DNA of 64,000 nt from Sphingobium sp. AS12 (GTDB lineage: Bacteria > Pseudomonadota > Alphaproteobacteria > Sphingomonadales > Sphingomonadaceae): contig NZ_JAHRGM010000017.1 in NCBI RefSeq assembly GCF_019097845.1, positions 30,404 to 94,403 on the forward strand, written 5' to 3'. Under the pieces are notes generated by a model. That model had not been told where the DNA came from and ran no database searches. It worked only from the letters and a program-made list of their open reading frames with translations. Positions 36,241-45,514 of this stretch are shown here, in pieces (the first letter of the stretch is position 1; each line of letters opens with the position of its first letter). Position numbers and translations under genes: made by a program.

Positions 36241-37233
36241 ATGACATTGCGCCTGTTGCAGCATCGTGCCCCCAGCGGCGTCCGCTCCGTTATCGCGGCG
36301 CTGGGCGATGCCGCCCATATCGTGCCGGGCTATGCCAGCATCCGCGCGCTGGCGCTCGACGCCATCGCCCGTCGCATCAGCCTGAGCGCCGCTGTCGAAG
36401 CGGCCGGCACAGGCGATGCGATCGACATTGCAGCCGCGTTCGCCGCGGGCGAGTTGCTCGCGCCGATCGACCATGATGATGACGCGCATGTCCAGCTGAC
36501 CGGCACAGGCCTTACCCATCTTGGCTCTGCCGAAGGACGCGACAAGATGCACCGGGAAGCAGCGGCGGTCGAAAAGCAGACCGATTCGATGCGCATGTTT
36601 CTGGAAGGGCTGGAGGGCGGCAAGCCTGCGCCGGGCGCGGTCGGCCAGCAGCCCGAATGGTTTTACAAGGGCGACGGGTCGCAACTGGTCGGACCGGGTG
36701 AACCGCTGGACATGCCCGCCTTTGCCAAGGATGGCGGCGAGGAGCCGGAAATTGCAGGCATCTACATCATCGGCGATGATGGCCAGCCCTATCGGCTGGG
36801 CCTGGCGCTCGCCAACGAGTTTAGCGACCATGTGACCGAGCGGCACAATTATCTGTGGCTCGCCCATTCCAAGCTGCGGCAGGCCGCGCTTGGTCCTGAA
36901 CTGCTGGTCGGCACCCCGCCGGAGCATATCGAGGGGGCCAGCCGCATCCTGCGCGATGGCGCGACGATCTGGGAAAGGCCGTTCCTGTCGGGCGAGGGCA
37001 ATATGTCGCACAGCTTCGCCAATCTGGAACATCATCATTTCAAATATGATCTGTTCCGCCGCCCTGGCGACGTCCATGTCCATTTCTTCGGCACTGCGAC
37101 GCTCTCCTTCAGTGACGGCATCGCAACCCAGGAAGGCGATGTGTTCGAAATCGCCGCCGCGCCCTTCACCCTGCCGGTGCGCAATCCGTTGCAGCGCGCA
37201 GAACCAGTCGAAGTGGTCGTTCAGGCGCTCTGA
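36241..37233 (+). CDS. AraD1/GguC-family protein (FAH superfamily)
   Basis: 330 residues from the ATG at 36241, preceded by GGAGGAGAG; upstream in-frame Mets lack a ribosome site. It matches the AraD1/GguC group of the fumarylacetoacetate-hydrolase superfamily: EIAGIYIIGDDGQPYRLG, LANEFSDHVTERHNYLWLAHSKLRQ (split here), HHHFKYDLFRRPGDVHVHFFGT. Members occur in non-phosphorylative L-arabinose clusters and are thought to act on 2-keto-3-deoxy-arabonate. The exact step is inferred from context. It leads an operon with the dehydrogenase (5-base gap) and GH51. Confidence 0.82.
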   Translation: MTLRLLQHRAPSGVRSVIAALGDAAHIVPGYASIRALALDAIARRISLSAAVEAAGTGDAIDIAAAFAAGELLAPIDHDDDAHVQLTGTGLTHLGSAEGRDKMHREAAAVEKQTDSMRMFLEGLEGGKPAPGAVGQQPEWFYKGDGSQLVGPGEPLDMPAFAKDGGEEPEIAGIYIIGDDGQPYRLGLALANEFSDHVTERHNYLWLAHSKLRQAALGPELLVGTPPEHIEGASRILRDGATIWERPFLSGEGNMSHSFANLEHHHFKYDLFRRPGDVHVHFFGTATLSFSDGIATQEGDVFEIAAAPFTLPVRNPLQRAEPVEVVVQAL

Positions 37234-37238
37234 TCCCC

Positions 37239-38165
37239 ATGGACCCGATCCGTATCGCGATCGTGGGCATCGGCAAGATCGCACGCGACCAGCATGTCCC
37301 GGCGATCCGGGGCAATAACGCCTTCAGCCTGGCCGCGACCGTCAGCCCGCATGATGCCGGGCTGGACGGGGTGCCGCATCTGGCCAGTCTGGACTCGCTG
37401 TTGCGGGATGGCCCGGCGGTGGATGCCATCGCGCTCTGCACCCCGCCGCAGGTTCGCTACGATCTGGCGGCGCAGGCGCTGGGGCGCGGCGTCCACCTGT
37501 TTCTGGAAAAGCCGCCCGGCGCGACGCTGGCCGAAGTGGGCGCGTTGCAGGCGCAGGCGGACAAGGTCGGCGTTTCCCTGTTTGCTGCCTGGCACAGCCG
37601 CTTTGCCGCAGGTGTAGCCCCCGCGCGGGCTTGGCTGGCCGAGCGACGTATCGAAAGCGTGTCGATCGTCTGGCGGGAGGATGTGCGCGTATGGCATCCG
37701 GGTCAGGCGTGGATCTGGCAGCCGGGCGGCCTTGGCGTGTTCGATCCGGGGATCAATGCGCTGTCGATCGTCACCCATATCCTGCCGCGCCCCTTCTTCC
37801 TGAGGGACGCGACGCTGACGCTGCCGGACAATCGCGCCGCGCCGATCGCGGCCGACCTGCATTTTCGCGACACGGGCGGCGCGCCGATCCACATGGATCT
37901 CGACTGGCGGCAGACCGGCCCGCAAAGCTGGGACATAGTCGTGGAAACCGACGCGGGGACGCTCAAATTGTCGCAGGGCGGCGCAGTGCTGCATCTGCCG
38001 AGCGGCACCGAACATGGCGAAGATGTCGAATATCCAGGGCTCTACAGCCGCTTTGCCGCGCTGATCCGGGGCGGACGATCGGACGTCGATACCGATCCGC
38101 TGCGGCTGGTCGCCGATGCCTTCCTGCGCGGGCGGCGCGAGACGACTGACGCATTTCACGATTAA
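37239..38165 (+). CDS. Gfo/Idh/MocA sugar 1-dehydrogenase (L-arabinose/D-galactose type)
   Basis: 308 residues with an N-terminal Rossmann fold (IRIAIVGIGKIARDQHVPAI at about 4-23) and the family lysine motif EKPPG (about 89-93). The overall look is that of bacterial D-galactose/L-arabinose 1-dehydrogenases, which oxidise the sugar to its lactone with NAD(P)+. This is the entry step of the non-phosphorylative arabinose pathway, and its lactone would go to the SMP-30 lactonase at 31744. Substrate preference between arabinose and galactose cannot be decided from sequence. Confidence 0.85.
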   Translation: MDPIRIAIVGIGKIARDQHVPAIRGNNAFSLAATVSPHDAGLDGVPHLASLDSLLRDGPAVDAIALCTPPQVRYDLAAQALGRGVHLFLEKPPGATLAEVGALQAQADKVGVSLFAAWHSRFAAGVAPARAWLAERRIESVSIVWREDVRVWHPGQAWIWQPGGLGVFDPGINALSIVTHILPRPFFLRDATLTLPDNRAAPIAADLHFRDTGGAPIHMDLDWRQTGPQSWDIVVETDAGTLKLSQGGAVLHLPSGTEHGEDVEYPGLYSRFAALIRGGRSDVDTDPLRLVADAFLRGRRETTDAFHD

Positions 38166-38184
38166 GATCACAGGAGAGGATGAC

Positions 38185-39747
38185 ATGATCAAAGCCCTGC
38201 GCCGCACCACGGCCACGCTGCTGCTCTGCGCCACCGCATTGACCAGCAGCGCGCACGCCGACACGGACGGCAAGCCCACGACCGCGACGATCAGCGCCGC
38301 GACCCCAGGCCCGGTCTATGACAAGCGCATCTTCACCCAGTTCGCCGAGCATCTGGGCAATGGTATTTATGGTGGCCTCTGGGTCGGCAATGACAAGGCG
38401 ATCCCCAACACCAACGGTTTCCGCAACGATGTGATTGCGGCGCTCCGCAACCTGTCGGTTCCCGTCGTGCGCTGGCCCGGCGGCTGCTTTGCCGATGAAT
38501 ATCATTGGCGCGAAGGCATTGGCGGCAAATCCAAGCGCCCGGTCAAGATCAACACCCATTGGGGCGGCGTGACCGAGCCGAACACGGTCGGCACCCATGA
38601 GTTCTTCGAACTGATCCGCCAGATCGGTGCGGAGGCCTATGTCGCGGGCAATGTCGGCAATGGCACCCCGCAGGAAATGGCCGAGTGGGTCGAATATATG
38701 ACCTCGCCCGCAGGCACGCTGGCCGACGAACGCGCCAAGAACGGGCATAAGGAGCCGTGGGCCGTCCCCTATTTCGGTGTGGGTAACGAACTGTGGGGCT
38801 GCGGCGGCAATATGCGCGCCGAATATGCCGCAGACCTCACCCGCCGCTACGCCACCTTCATCAAGGCTCCGCGCGGCACGAAGATCATGAAGATCGCGGC
38901 GGGCGCCAATGTCGATGATTATAACTGGACCGAGACGATGATGAAGGTGGCGAGCGGTCAGCTCGATGCCCTCTCGCTCCATTATTACACCATCCCCGGC
39001 TCCTGGCCGCCGCGCGCATCGTCCACCGTATTTGATGAGGCGGGCTGGGCCAACACCCTGGCCGAAGCGCTGCGCATGGACGAGCTGATCACCAAGCATA
39101 GCGCAATCATGGACAAATATGATCCGGCCAAGAAGGTCTGGCTGGCGGTCGATGAATGGGGCACTTGGTATGCCGACGATCCAGGTACGCATCCCGGTTT
39201 CCTGCGCCAGCAGAACACGCTGCGCGACGCGCTGGTCGCGTCGGTTCATCTCGACATTTTCGCGCGTCATGCCGACCGGGTGAAGATGACCGCCATCGCC
39301 CAGATGGTGAATGTGTTGCAGGCGATGATCCTGACCGACGGCAAGAAGATGGCGCTGACGCCGACCTATCATGTTTTCGAAATGTACAAGCCCTGGCAGG
39401 ACGCGACCGTGCTGCCGACCAGCATCGACACCCCCTGGTATAATAAGGATAAATGGTCGATGCCTGCGGTCAGCGGATCGGCGGTGCGGGGCAAGGATGG
39501 CAAGGTCCATGTCGGCCTGTCCAACCTGGACCCGAACCAGCCCAACACGGTGACGGTCAAGCTGGATGGCCTGAATGCCGCGAGCGTCACCGGCCGCATC
39601 CTGACCGCATCGGCGATCAACGCCCACAATACATTCGACGCGCCGGACACCGTCAAGCCCGTCGCCTTCTCCGGCGCGCAGGTCAGCGGCGGCACGCTTA
39701 GCGTGACGTTGCCGCCCAAGTCGGTTGTGGTGCTGGAGTTGCAGTAG
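38185..39747 (+). CDS. GH51 alpha-L-arabinofuranosidase, exported
   Basis: 520 residues from the ATG at 38185 behind AGGAGAGGA, with a signal peptide ending SSAHA. It has the GH51 barrel, with acid/base Glu202 in GVGNELWG and nucleophile Glu324 in AVDEWG, and the family's RWPGGCFADEYHW. A C-terminal beta-sandwich ends in PPKSVVVLELQ. It releases arabinose from arabinan or arabino-oligosaccharides in the periplasm. Nineteen bases after the dehydrogenase, in the same operon. Confidence 0.95.
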   Translation: MIKALRRTTATLLLCATALTSSAHADTDGKPTTATISAATPGPVYDKRIFTQFAEHLGNGIYGGLWVGNDKAIPNTNGFRNDVIAALRNLSVPVVRWPGGCFADEYHWREGIGGKSKRPVKINTHWGGVTEPNTVGTHEFFELIRQIGAEAYVAGNVGNGTPQEMAEWVEYMTSPAGTLADERAKNGHKEPWAVPYFGVGNELWGCGGNMRAEYAADLTRRYATFIKAPRGTKIMKIAAGANVDDYNWTETMMKVASGQLDALSLHYYTIPGSWPPRASSTVFDEAGWANTLAEALRMDELITKHSAIMDKYDPAKKVWLAVDEWGTWYADDPGTHPGFLRQQNTLRDALVASVHLDIFARHADRVKMTAIAQMVNVLQAMILTDGKKMALTPTYHVFEMYKPWQDATVLPTSIDTPWYNKDKWSMPAVSGSAVRGKDGKVHVGLSNLDPNQPNTVTVKLDGLNAASVTGRILTASAINAHNTFDAPDTVKPVAFSGAQVSGGTLSVTLPPKSVVVLELQ

Positions 39748-39761
39748 AGGCTGGAATGTAA

Positions 39762-39827
39762 TGGGCTCCCGCGCAGGCGGGAGCCCAGTCCCACCGTTTC
39801 AACTGGGCTCCCGCCTGCGCGGGAGCA
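39762..39827. repeat. Double-hairpin intergenic repeat
   Basis: Two inverted copies (39762-39787 and 39804-39827), each itself palindromic (TGGGCTCCCGC ... GCGGGAGCCCA). Same class as the element at 12540-12617. It lies between the GH51 and GH43 genes of one operon and could uncouple their expression. Confidence 0.85.
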
Positions 39828-39852
39828 CATCGCTTTAATTGGAGAGGTCCGC

Positions 39853-40884
39853 ATGAGGCGACCGACGTTCACGGCTTGGCTGGCCCTCGCCCTTCTCGCC
39901 GCCCCCGCCTGTGCGCAGCAGCCGTCCCAGCCGCCGCGTGACACGCTGAACAGTCTCCTGACCGGCGACCTGACGCCCACTCATGATCCGGTCATCATCC
40001 GGCAGGGCGACACCTATCATGTGTTCAGCACCGGCCATGGCAAGCGGCTGATCGAGACCCGGACATCGCCCGACCTCATTCACTGGACCATCGGTGCACC
40101 GATCTTCACCGCGCTCCCTGACTGGGCCAGACAGGCGATCCCCGGCAGCGACGGCATGTGGGCACCCGACATCAGTTTCGTAAACGGTCGCTATCGCCTC
40201 TATTATTCGGTCTCGACCTTCGGATCGAACCGCTCGGCAATTGGCCTTGCCACCAGCCCGACACTCGACCCCAAAGCCCCCGATTATCAGTGGCGGGACG
40301 AAGGGCTGGTCGTCATGTCGGACAAGAGCGACGATTTTAACGCGATCGACCCCAACTTCATCATTGACCGCGAAGGCCGCCACTGGCTCTCGCTCGGCAG
40401 CTTCTGGACGGGTCTCAAACTGTTCGAACTGGCCCCCAGAAGCGGCAAGCCCAAAGACCCAAAGGCCAAGCCCGTCGCTATCGCCCGCCGCCCTGCGCCC
40501 GCGGGCGGTCCCGCCCCGGTCGAAGCCCCCTTCATCATCGACCATGGCGGCTATTATTGGCTGATGGCCTCCTATGATTATTGCTGCAAGGGCGCGGCCA
40601 GCACCTATTATACCGTCATCGGCCGGTCGAAGGCGATCACCGGCCCCTATCTGGGCAAGGATGGCAGCCCGATGCTGGAGGGCGGCGGCAGCATCTTCCT
40701 GCGCGCCGACCTTCAGGAGCAGCAACGCTTCCGTGGTCCCGGCCATGCGGGCTGGCTGCATGACAAGGACGGCAAGGATTATGTCGTCTATCACGCCTAT
40801 GACAAGCAAGCGAATGGCTCGCCCACCCTGCGGATCGCGCCGGTCCGCTGGGGCGCGGATGGCTGGCCGCACGCCGATTATTGA
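39853..40884 (+). CDS. GH43 endo-alpha-1,5-L-arabinanase, exported
   Basis: 343 residues: signal peptide (about 1-21), then a GH43 five-bladed propeller. The three catalytic acids are seen at Asp45 (THDPVII), Asp166 (AIDPNF) and Glu224 (VEAPFI). WAPDISFVNGRYRLYYSVSTFG and the C-terminal GPGHAGWL and VVYHAYD are typical of endo-arabinanases. It cuts the alpha-1,5 arabinan backbone. The gene is followed after 22 bases by a second GH43. Confidence 0.93.
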   Translation: MRRPTFTAWLALALLAAPACAQQPSQPPRDTLNSLLTGDLTPTHDPVIIRQGDTYHVFSTGHGKRLIETRTSPDLIHWTIGAPIFTALPDWARQAIPGSDGMWAPDISFVNGRYRLYYSVSTFGSNRSAIGLATSPTLDPKAPDYQWRDEGLVVMSDKSDDFNAIDPNFIIDREGRHWLSLGSFWTGLKLFELAPRSGKPKDPKAKPVAIARRPAPAGGPAPVEAPFIIDHGGYYWLMASYDYCCKGAASTYYTVIGRSKAITGPYLGKDGSPMLEGGGSIFLRADLQEQQRFRGPGHAGWLHDKDGKDYVVYHAYDKQANGSPTLRIAPVRWGADGWPHADY

Positions 40885-40906
40885 TGCACCGACCGGAGAG
40901 AAATAG

Positions 40907-42334
40907 ATGAGTTTCACCCTGTCCCGCCGTGGCTTCATTGCCAGCAGCGCCGCCCTGTCCGCCGTGCCGATGATGGCAGGCGCCAAGGTCGCCGACGCGC
41001 CCGTCGCCGGCCCGCAAAACCCGCTCGTCAAACAGCGCGCCGATGCGCAGGTTTTTCGTCATGACGACGGCTATTACTATCTGACCGGCTCCGTCCCCGA
41101 ATATGACCGGCTGGTGCTGCGCCGGTCCAGGACGATCGCAGGGCTGACGACCGCCACCGAAGCGGTGCTGTGGCGGCATGAAAAGACTGGTCCCTTGTCC
41201 GGCTTCATCTGGGCGCCCGAACTGCACCATATCAACGGTCAGTGGATCATGTATTTTGCCGCCGGTCCCAGCGGCGGGGGCGAAGATGTGTTCCGCATCC
41301 GCACCTATGCGGTCGTCTGCGACGGGCCGGACCCGATGACCGGCAAGTGGAGCCTGCTCGGCCAATTCCAGGCACCCTGGGACAGTTTCAACCTGGATTC
41401 GACCAGCTTCGTCCATAAGGGGCAGCGCTATTTCGCCTGGGCGCAGCGCGAGCCGGGGATCGAGACGAACAGTAACCTGTACATAGCCAAGCTCGAATCG
41501 CCGTTGAAGCTGGCGGGCAAGGCGACCCGCCTGACCGTACCGACGCTCGACTGGGAAATTCGCGGTTACAAGGTCGCCGAAGCGCCCGCCATCCTGCACC
41601 GTAATGGCCGCCTGTTCATGACCTATTCGGCCAGCGCCACCGACGCGCGCTATTGTCTGGGGATGCTGACCGCGGACGAGAATGCCGACCTGCTCGACGC
41701 CAAGAGCTGGACCAAATTGCCCCAGCCGGTGTTCGTCGCCAATGCGGAGACCAGCGTCTATGGCCCCGGCCATAACAGCTTCACCGTGGATGAGCAGGGG
41801 CGCGACATCCTCGTCTATCATGGCCGCGATTATGAGGCGATCCAGGGCGATCCGCTGTTCAACCCCGACCGGCACACCCGCGTCCAGCGGCTCTATTATA
41901 CCGCCGATGGCACGCCCGATTTCGGCGTGCCGGTCGGCGATGGTCCGCTGCCCGAACGCTTTGCGTCCGCCGCTGACGCCAAGCTGTTGCTGGCGCATGA
42001 AGGCTCCCGCCTGATCGTGGGCAACCCCGCCCTGGCCCAGACCCAGTTCCGCCAGACACCGGGCCGCGCGGGTCAGCAAAGCGTCATGCTGTCCCCGATC
42101 CTGATGCCCGGCCATTATCTGGTCGCGGGCAAGGACGGGTCGGTCACGCTGGAACCCGACAGCAAAGGCGCCGATTTCGCGATACGCAGCCAGTTTGTCC
42201 GGCTGACCGACTCGCGGCTTGACACTGTCCGCTTCGCTGCCATCGCCGCACCGGGCAAGGCGATCGGCGTCGCCAATGGCCAGATCCGTCTGGTCCGCAG
42301 CCGTGACGCTGCAGCACGCTGGCACGTCGACTGA
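40907..42334 (+). CDS. GH43 arabinosidase with AbfB-like C-terminal module
   Basis: 475 residues with a Tat-type signal (LSRRGFIASSAALSAV). The GH43 propeller covers about 38-325, with catalytic candidates Asp46 (RADAQVF), Asp164 (NLDSTSF) and Glu225 (VAEAPAI). The last 140 residues (from about 335) resemble an AbfB/CBM42 arabinofuranose-binding module: SRLIVGNPALAQTQFRQTPG, then VTLEPDSKGADFAIRSQF. It is probably an exo-acting alpha-L-arabinofuranosidase on arabinan side chains or oligomers, in the periplasm. Last gene of the operon, followed by a hairpin. Confidence 0.9.
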   Translation: MSFTLSRRGFIASSAALSAVPMMAGAKVADAPVAGPQNPLVKQRADAQVFRHDDGYYYLTGSVPEYDRLVLRRSRTIAGLTTATEAVLWRHEKTGPLSGFIWAPELHHINGQWIMYFAAGPSGGGEDVFRIRTYAVVCDGPDPMTGKWSLLGQFQAPWDSFNLDSTSFVHKGQRYFAWAQREPGIETNSNLYIAKLESPLKLAGKATRLTVPTLDWEIRGYKVAEAPAILHRNGRLFMTYSASATDARYCLGMLTADENADLLDAKSWTKLPQPVFVANAETSVYGPGHNSFTVDEQGRDILVYHGRDYEAIQGDPLFNPDRHTRVQRLYYTADGTPDFGVPVGDGPLPERFASAADAKLLLAHEGSRLIVGNPALAQTQFRQTPGRAGQQSVMLSPILMPGHYLVAGKDGSVTLEPDSKGADFAIRSQFVRLTDSRLDTVRFAAIAAPGKAIGVANGQIRLVRSRDAAARWHVD

Positions 42335-42371
42335 CACCGGTTCACCTGCTCTGACAAATAGATAGCATAAC

Positions 42372-42399
42372 GGGCCGGTCATCGCGCGATGATCGGCCC
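42372..42399 (+). terminator. Hairpin after the GH43 pair
   Basis: GGGCCGGTCATCG (42372-42384) pairs with CGATGATCGGCCC (42387-42399) with one G:T pair, followed by TT. It ends the araD1-to-GH43 operon. Confidence 0.7.
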
Positions 42400-42534
42400 T
42401 TGGCCTGTCCGCCCTCCGCGCAGGGAGCACCCGGAACCTCCATGCCTCCAGCCTGCGGCAATAATATCACGGCCCCATCACCTTTGTATGCCGCATCCAC
42501 AAAATTTTGCTTGCACTCTATTTGTTGGAGCAAT

Positions 42535-42552
42535 AATTAGTCTGAGTAATTG
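42535..42552 (+). promoter_or_regulatory. Candidate GntR operator C (second TonB receptor)
   Basis: AATTAGTCTGAGTAATTG, 40 bases before the receptor start. The A/T arms AATTA and TAATT are exact inverses around the core, and the core GTCTGAGTA equals that of site A and differs from site B at one base. Confidence 0.6.
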
Positions 42553-42591
42553 AGGCATGGCGAATGGGCCAGCCGCAGGGGAGGATTTGAA

Positions 42592-45402
42592 ATGGCACGT
42601 CGGCCGATCGCACTATGTTCCGCATCCATGTTTGCGCTAATGTTGGGCGCCACCGCCCACGCGCAGACCAGCCCCGCCCCCCAGATCGCCGCAGAGGATG
42701 ACGCCGCCGACATCGTCGTCACCGGCGTGCGCGCGTCGATGATCGGCGCGATCAACGTCCGTAAGGAATCGGTCCAGATCGTCGATTCGATCGTCGCCGA
42801 AGATGTTGGCAAGCTGCCCGACAATAATGTCATCGAAGCGCTCCAGCGCGTCACTGGCATCCAGGTCACCAACCGCACTGGCGGCGAAGCAGGCGCAATT
42901 TCGATCCGCGGCCTGCCCGATGCGCTGACCACCTTGAACGGCCGCAACATCTTCACCGCGTCCGGTCAGGCGTTCGCGCTTCAGGATCTGTCGGCCAACC
43001 TGATCCGTCAGGTCGATGTGTACAAGACCCGCGCCGCCGAACAGATTGAAACCGGTCTGGCTGGCCAGATCGACGTCAAGACCCGCCGCCCCTTCGACTT
43101 TGACGGCTTTGCCCTGTCGGCGCTGGCGCGCGGCATCTATAATGAAGAAGCCGACACCTATAATCCCAACGCCGCGCTGCTGATCAGCAATCGCTGGGAA
43201 ACCGGGATCGGCGACATCGGCATCTTGATCAACGGCAGCTATACCCGCACCAAATTCCGCGACATGACGACGACGGCGGGCGCAATGGTGCCGTTTGCGA
43301 CCGAAAATCCCCCTGCCGGTTCGGGTTTTGCCCCGCTCGAACGCATTTTCTCCGGCTGGCAGCCCGGCCAGGAGCGTGGCCTGCCCTCGGCCGCCGGTTC
43401 GACGCTGCCGATCAACGGCATCAACGTCCCCTATTATCTCTCGCGCGACGCCATTTTCAGCTCCGACCTGTACGGCAAGCGGGAACGGCCTGCGTTCAAT
43501 GTCGCGGTGCAGTGGGCGCCCAATGACAGTTCGGAATATACCGCCGAAATGTTCTACAACGGGTTTAAGGGCAACACCTTCAACTCGCTACAATTCAGCT
43601 TTGCCGACTGGTGGGGCAGTCTGGGTCCGAACCCCGGTTCGACTTTCGAGCTGTATGACGGCACCAACATCATCAAGTCGCGCCGCGCAGGCGACGTGTT
43701 CGGCTTCAACAGCGGCGATTTTGCCACCAACAAGACCGATTCCTACGTCTATGCGCTGAACGGCAAGTGGAATGTCGGCGAAGGCGGCAAGATCGTCGCC
43801 GACCTGGCCTATCAAAGCAGCACCAACAAGACGTCCTTCATCGCTATGCGCACCACCCGCGTCGCCAAGGCGATCGACGTGGATTTCAACGCCGGTGGCG
43901 GCATCCCCTCCTATCATTTCGATGATGACGCGCTGCTCGCTGACCCCAGCCAGTGGACCATCGGCGAATTTTACGACAATGCCAACAAATCGAAGGGCAG
44001 CGCGCTGACCTTCATGCTCGACGGCGATTATGAGTGGGACGAAGGCTTCATCCGCAAGATCAGCGGCGGCTTCCGTTACGACGATCGCAAGGCGCGCGAT
44101 TCGGTGCGCACGCAGGACGCAGGCGGCCTGGGCGCGAACCTGTCCACCCTGCCCGCAGAAGCCTTGTTCACCAACAGCGGCTTTTATGATGGCCGCGCGG
44201 ACATTCCGACCAGCTGGGTATTGCCCAGCGGCTACTGGCTGTCGAAAAATGCCGACACCATCCGTCAGCTCTACAAGAATGATCCCCGCTATGCCGACCG
44301 CATTTTGCTGTCGGACCAGATGACGATGACCGATGTGTTTGACATCAACGAAGTCACGCTGGCCGCTTATGCGCAGGCCGACGCCGAAGTCTCGATCTTC
44401 GGTCGCCCGCTCCAGTTGCAGGCGGGCGTGCGCTTCGTTGCGGTCGATACCAATTTCACCTTCGTTGATCGCTACAGCAATCCGCCGCTAGTGACGCAGG
44501 CCGCATCAGGCACCCAGCGCTTCCTGCCCAGCTTCACCGCGCGCTACGAGATTTTCGACAATCTGCGCCTGCGCTTCAACTATGGCGAAACCTTGCGTCG
44601 TCCCGCTTTTGCCGACCTCAACCCCAATTATACGCTGACCGGCGACTTGACCAATGTCGGTTACGGCACCGGGGGTCGCGGCAATCCGGGGCTGCGGCCG
44701 ACGACGTCAAAGAATTTCGACTTGGCGGCGGAATGGTATTTCGAACGCAGCAGCGCCATCTACGCCACCCTGTTCCGTCGTGAAATTGACGGGCTGGTGG
44801 TGCCGATCACATCGCTAACCACTGTGCCCGGTTCGGGCCTCAACACCAACAGCTTCCTCATCACCCGGCCGGAAAATGCGTCCAAGGGCGTGCTGAAGGG
44901 CGTGGAACTGGGGCTGACCTATTTCCCGACCTACCTGCCCGGTCCGCTGAAGGGTCTGGGGTTCCAGGGCAGCCTGACGATCCTCGATTCCAAGCAGAAT
45001 ATCCCGCTGGTCGACATCAACGGCAATGTCACCGGCCAGACCAGCTCGTCCTTCTTCGGCGTGTCCGACATGAGCTATAACGCCACGCTCGCCTATGAAC
45101 GTGGGCCGATCGGCGCGCGCCTGTCCTATGTCTGGCGCAAGGAATTCCTGGCTAATAACGAAGCGCGCCTGTTCGCCAACCCGATCGGTGTATGGCGCGC
45201 GCCGGAAAAGAGCCTGGACTTCCAGCTGACCGCCAAGGTCACCGAACGCCTGGGCCTGACCTTCGACGCAGTCAACCTGACCCGGTCGAAGATGCAGACC
45301 TATTACAAGTTTGAAGATGTGGGTGGCCCGGAACAGTTTAACCTGGGCACCACCCTGCTGGCACGCACCTTCGCTCTGGGTGTCCGCTACAGCTTCAATT
45401 AA
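42592..45402 (+). CDS. TonB-dependent outer-membrane receptor (arabinan module)
   Basis: 936 residues from the ATG at 42592 behind GGGGAGGA. Signal peptide (about 1-24), TonB-box region ADIVVTGVRAS (about 39-49), plug (DSIVAEDVGKLPDNNVIEALQ, RVTGIQVTNR, IRGLPDALTTLNGR) and long barrel ending LGVRYSFN. This is the sub-type typical of sphingomonad and Caulobacter carbohydrate receptors. Substrate inferred as arabino-oligosaccharides from neighbours and shared operator. Confidence 0.94.
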   Translation: MARRPIALCSASMFALMLGATAHAQTSPAPQIAAEDDAADIVVTGVRASMIGAINVRKESVQIVDSIVAEDVGKLPDNNVIEALQRVTGIQVTNRTGGEAGAISIRGLPDALTTLNGRNIFTASGQAFALQDLSANLIRQVDVYKTRAAEQIETGLAGQIDVKTRRPFDFDGFALSALARGIYNEEADTYNPNAALLISNRWETGIGDIGILINGSYTRTKFRDMTTTAGAMVPFATENPPAGSGFAPLERIFSGWQPGQERGLPSAAGSTLPINGINVPYYLSRDAIFSSDLYGKRERPAFNVAVQWAPNDSSEYTAEMFYNGFKGNTFNSLQFSFADWWGSLGPNPGSTFELYDGTNIIKSRRAGDVFGFNSGDFATNKTDSYVYALNGKWNVGEGGKIVADLAYQSSTNKTSFIAMRTTRVAKAIDVDFNAGGGIPSYHFDDDALLADPSQWTIGEFYDNANKSKGSALTFMLDGDYEWDEGFIRKISGGFRYDDRKARDSVRTQDAGGLGANLSTLPAEALFTNSGFYDGRADIPTSWVLPSGYWLSKNADTIRQLYKNDPRYADRILLSDQMTMTDVFDINEVTLAAYAQADAEVSIFGRPLQLQAGVRFVAVDTNFTFVDRYSNPPLVTQAASGTQRFLPSFTARYEIFDNLRLRFNYGETLRRPAFADLNPNYTLTGDLTNVGYGTGGRGNPGLRPTTSKNFDLAAEWYFERSSAIYATLFRREIDGLVVPITSLTTVPGSGLNTNSFLITRPENASKGVLKGVELGLTYFPTYLPGPLKGLGFQGSLTILDSKQNIPLVDINGNVTGQTSSSFFGVSDMSYNATLAYERGPIGARLSYVWRKEFLANNEARLFANPIGVWRAPEKSLDFQLTAKVTERLGLTFDAVNLTRSKMQTYYKFEDVGGPEQFNLGTTLLARTFALGVRYSFN

Positions 45403-45445
45403 GCGCCCCGTGGGACGCGGCGTTTGCGCGCCGCTTTCCATGTCT

Positions 45446-45487
45446 GGCGGTCGTTCCGGGGTCCTCTCCAATCCCGGAACGACCGCC
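45446..45487 (+). other. Strong hairpin between TonB receptor and glycosidase
   Basis: Perfect 15-base arms GGCGGTCGTTCCGGG (45446-45460) and CCCGGAACGACCGCC (45473-45487). It lacks a proper T-run, so it may be a partial terminator or stabiliser that sets receptor-to-enzyme ratio. Confidence 0.65.
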
Positions 45488-45514
45488 ATATTTATGTGCC
45501 GATGGGAGGATGCG

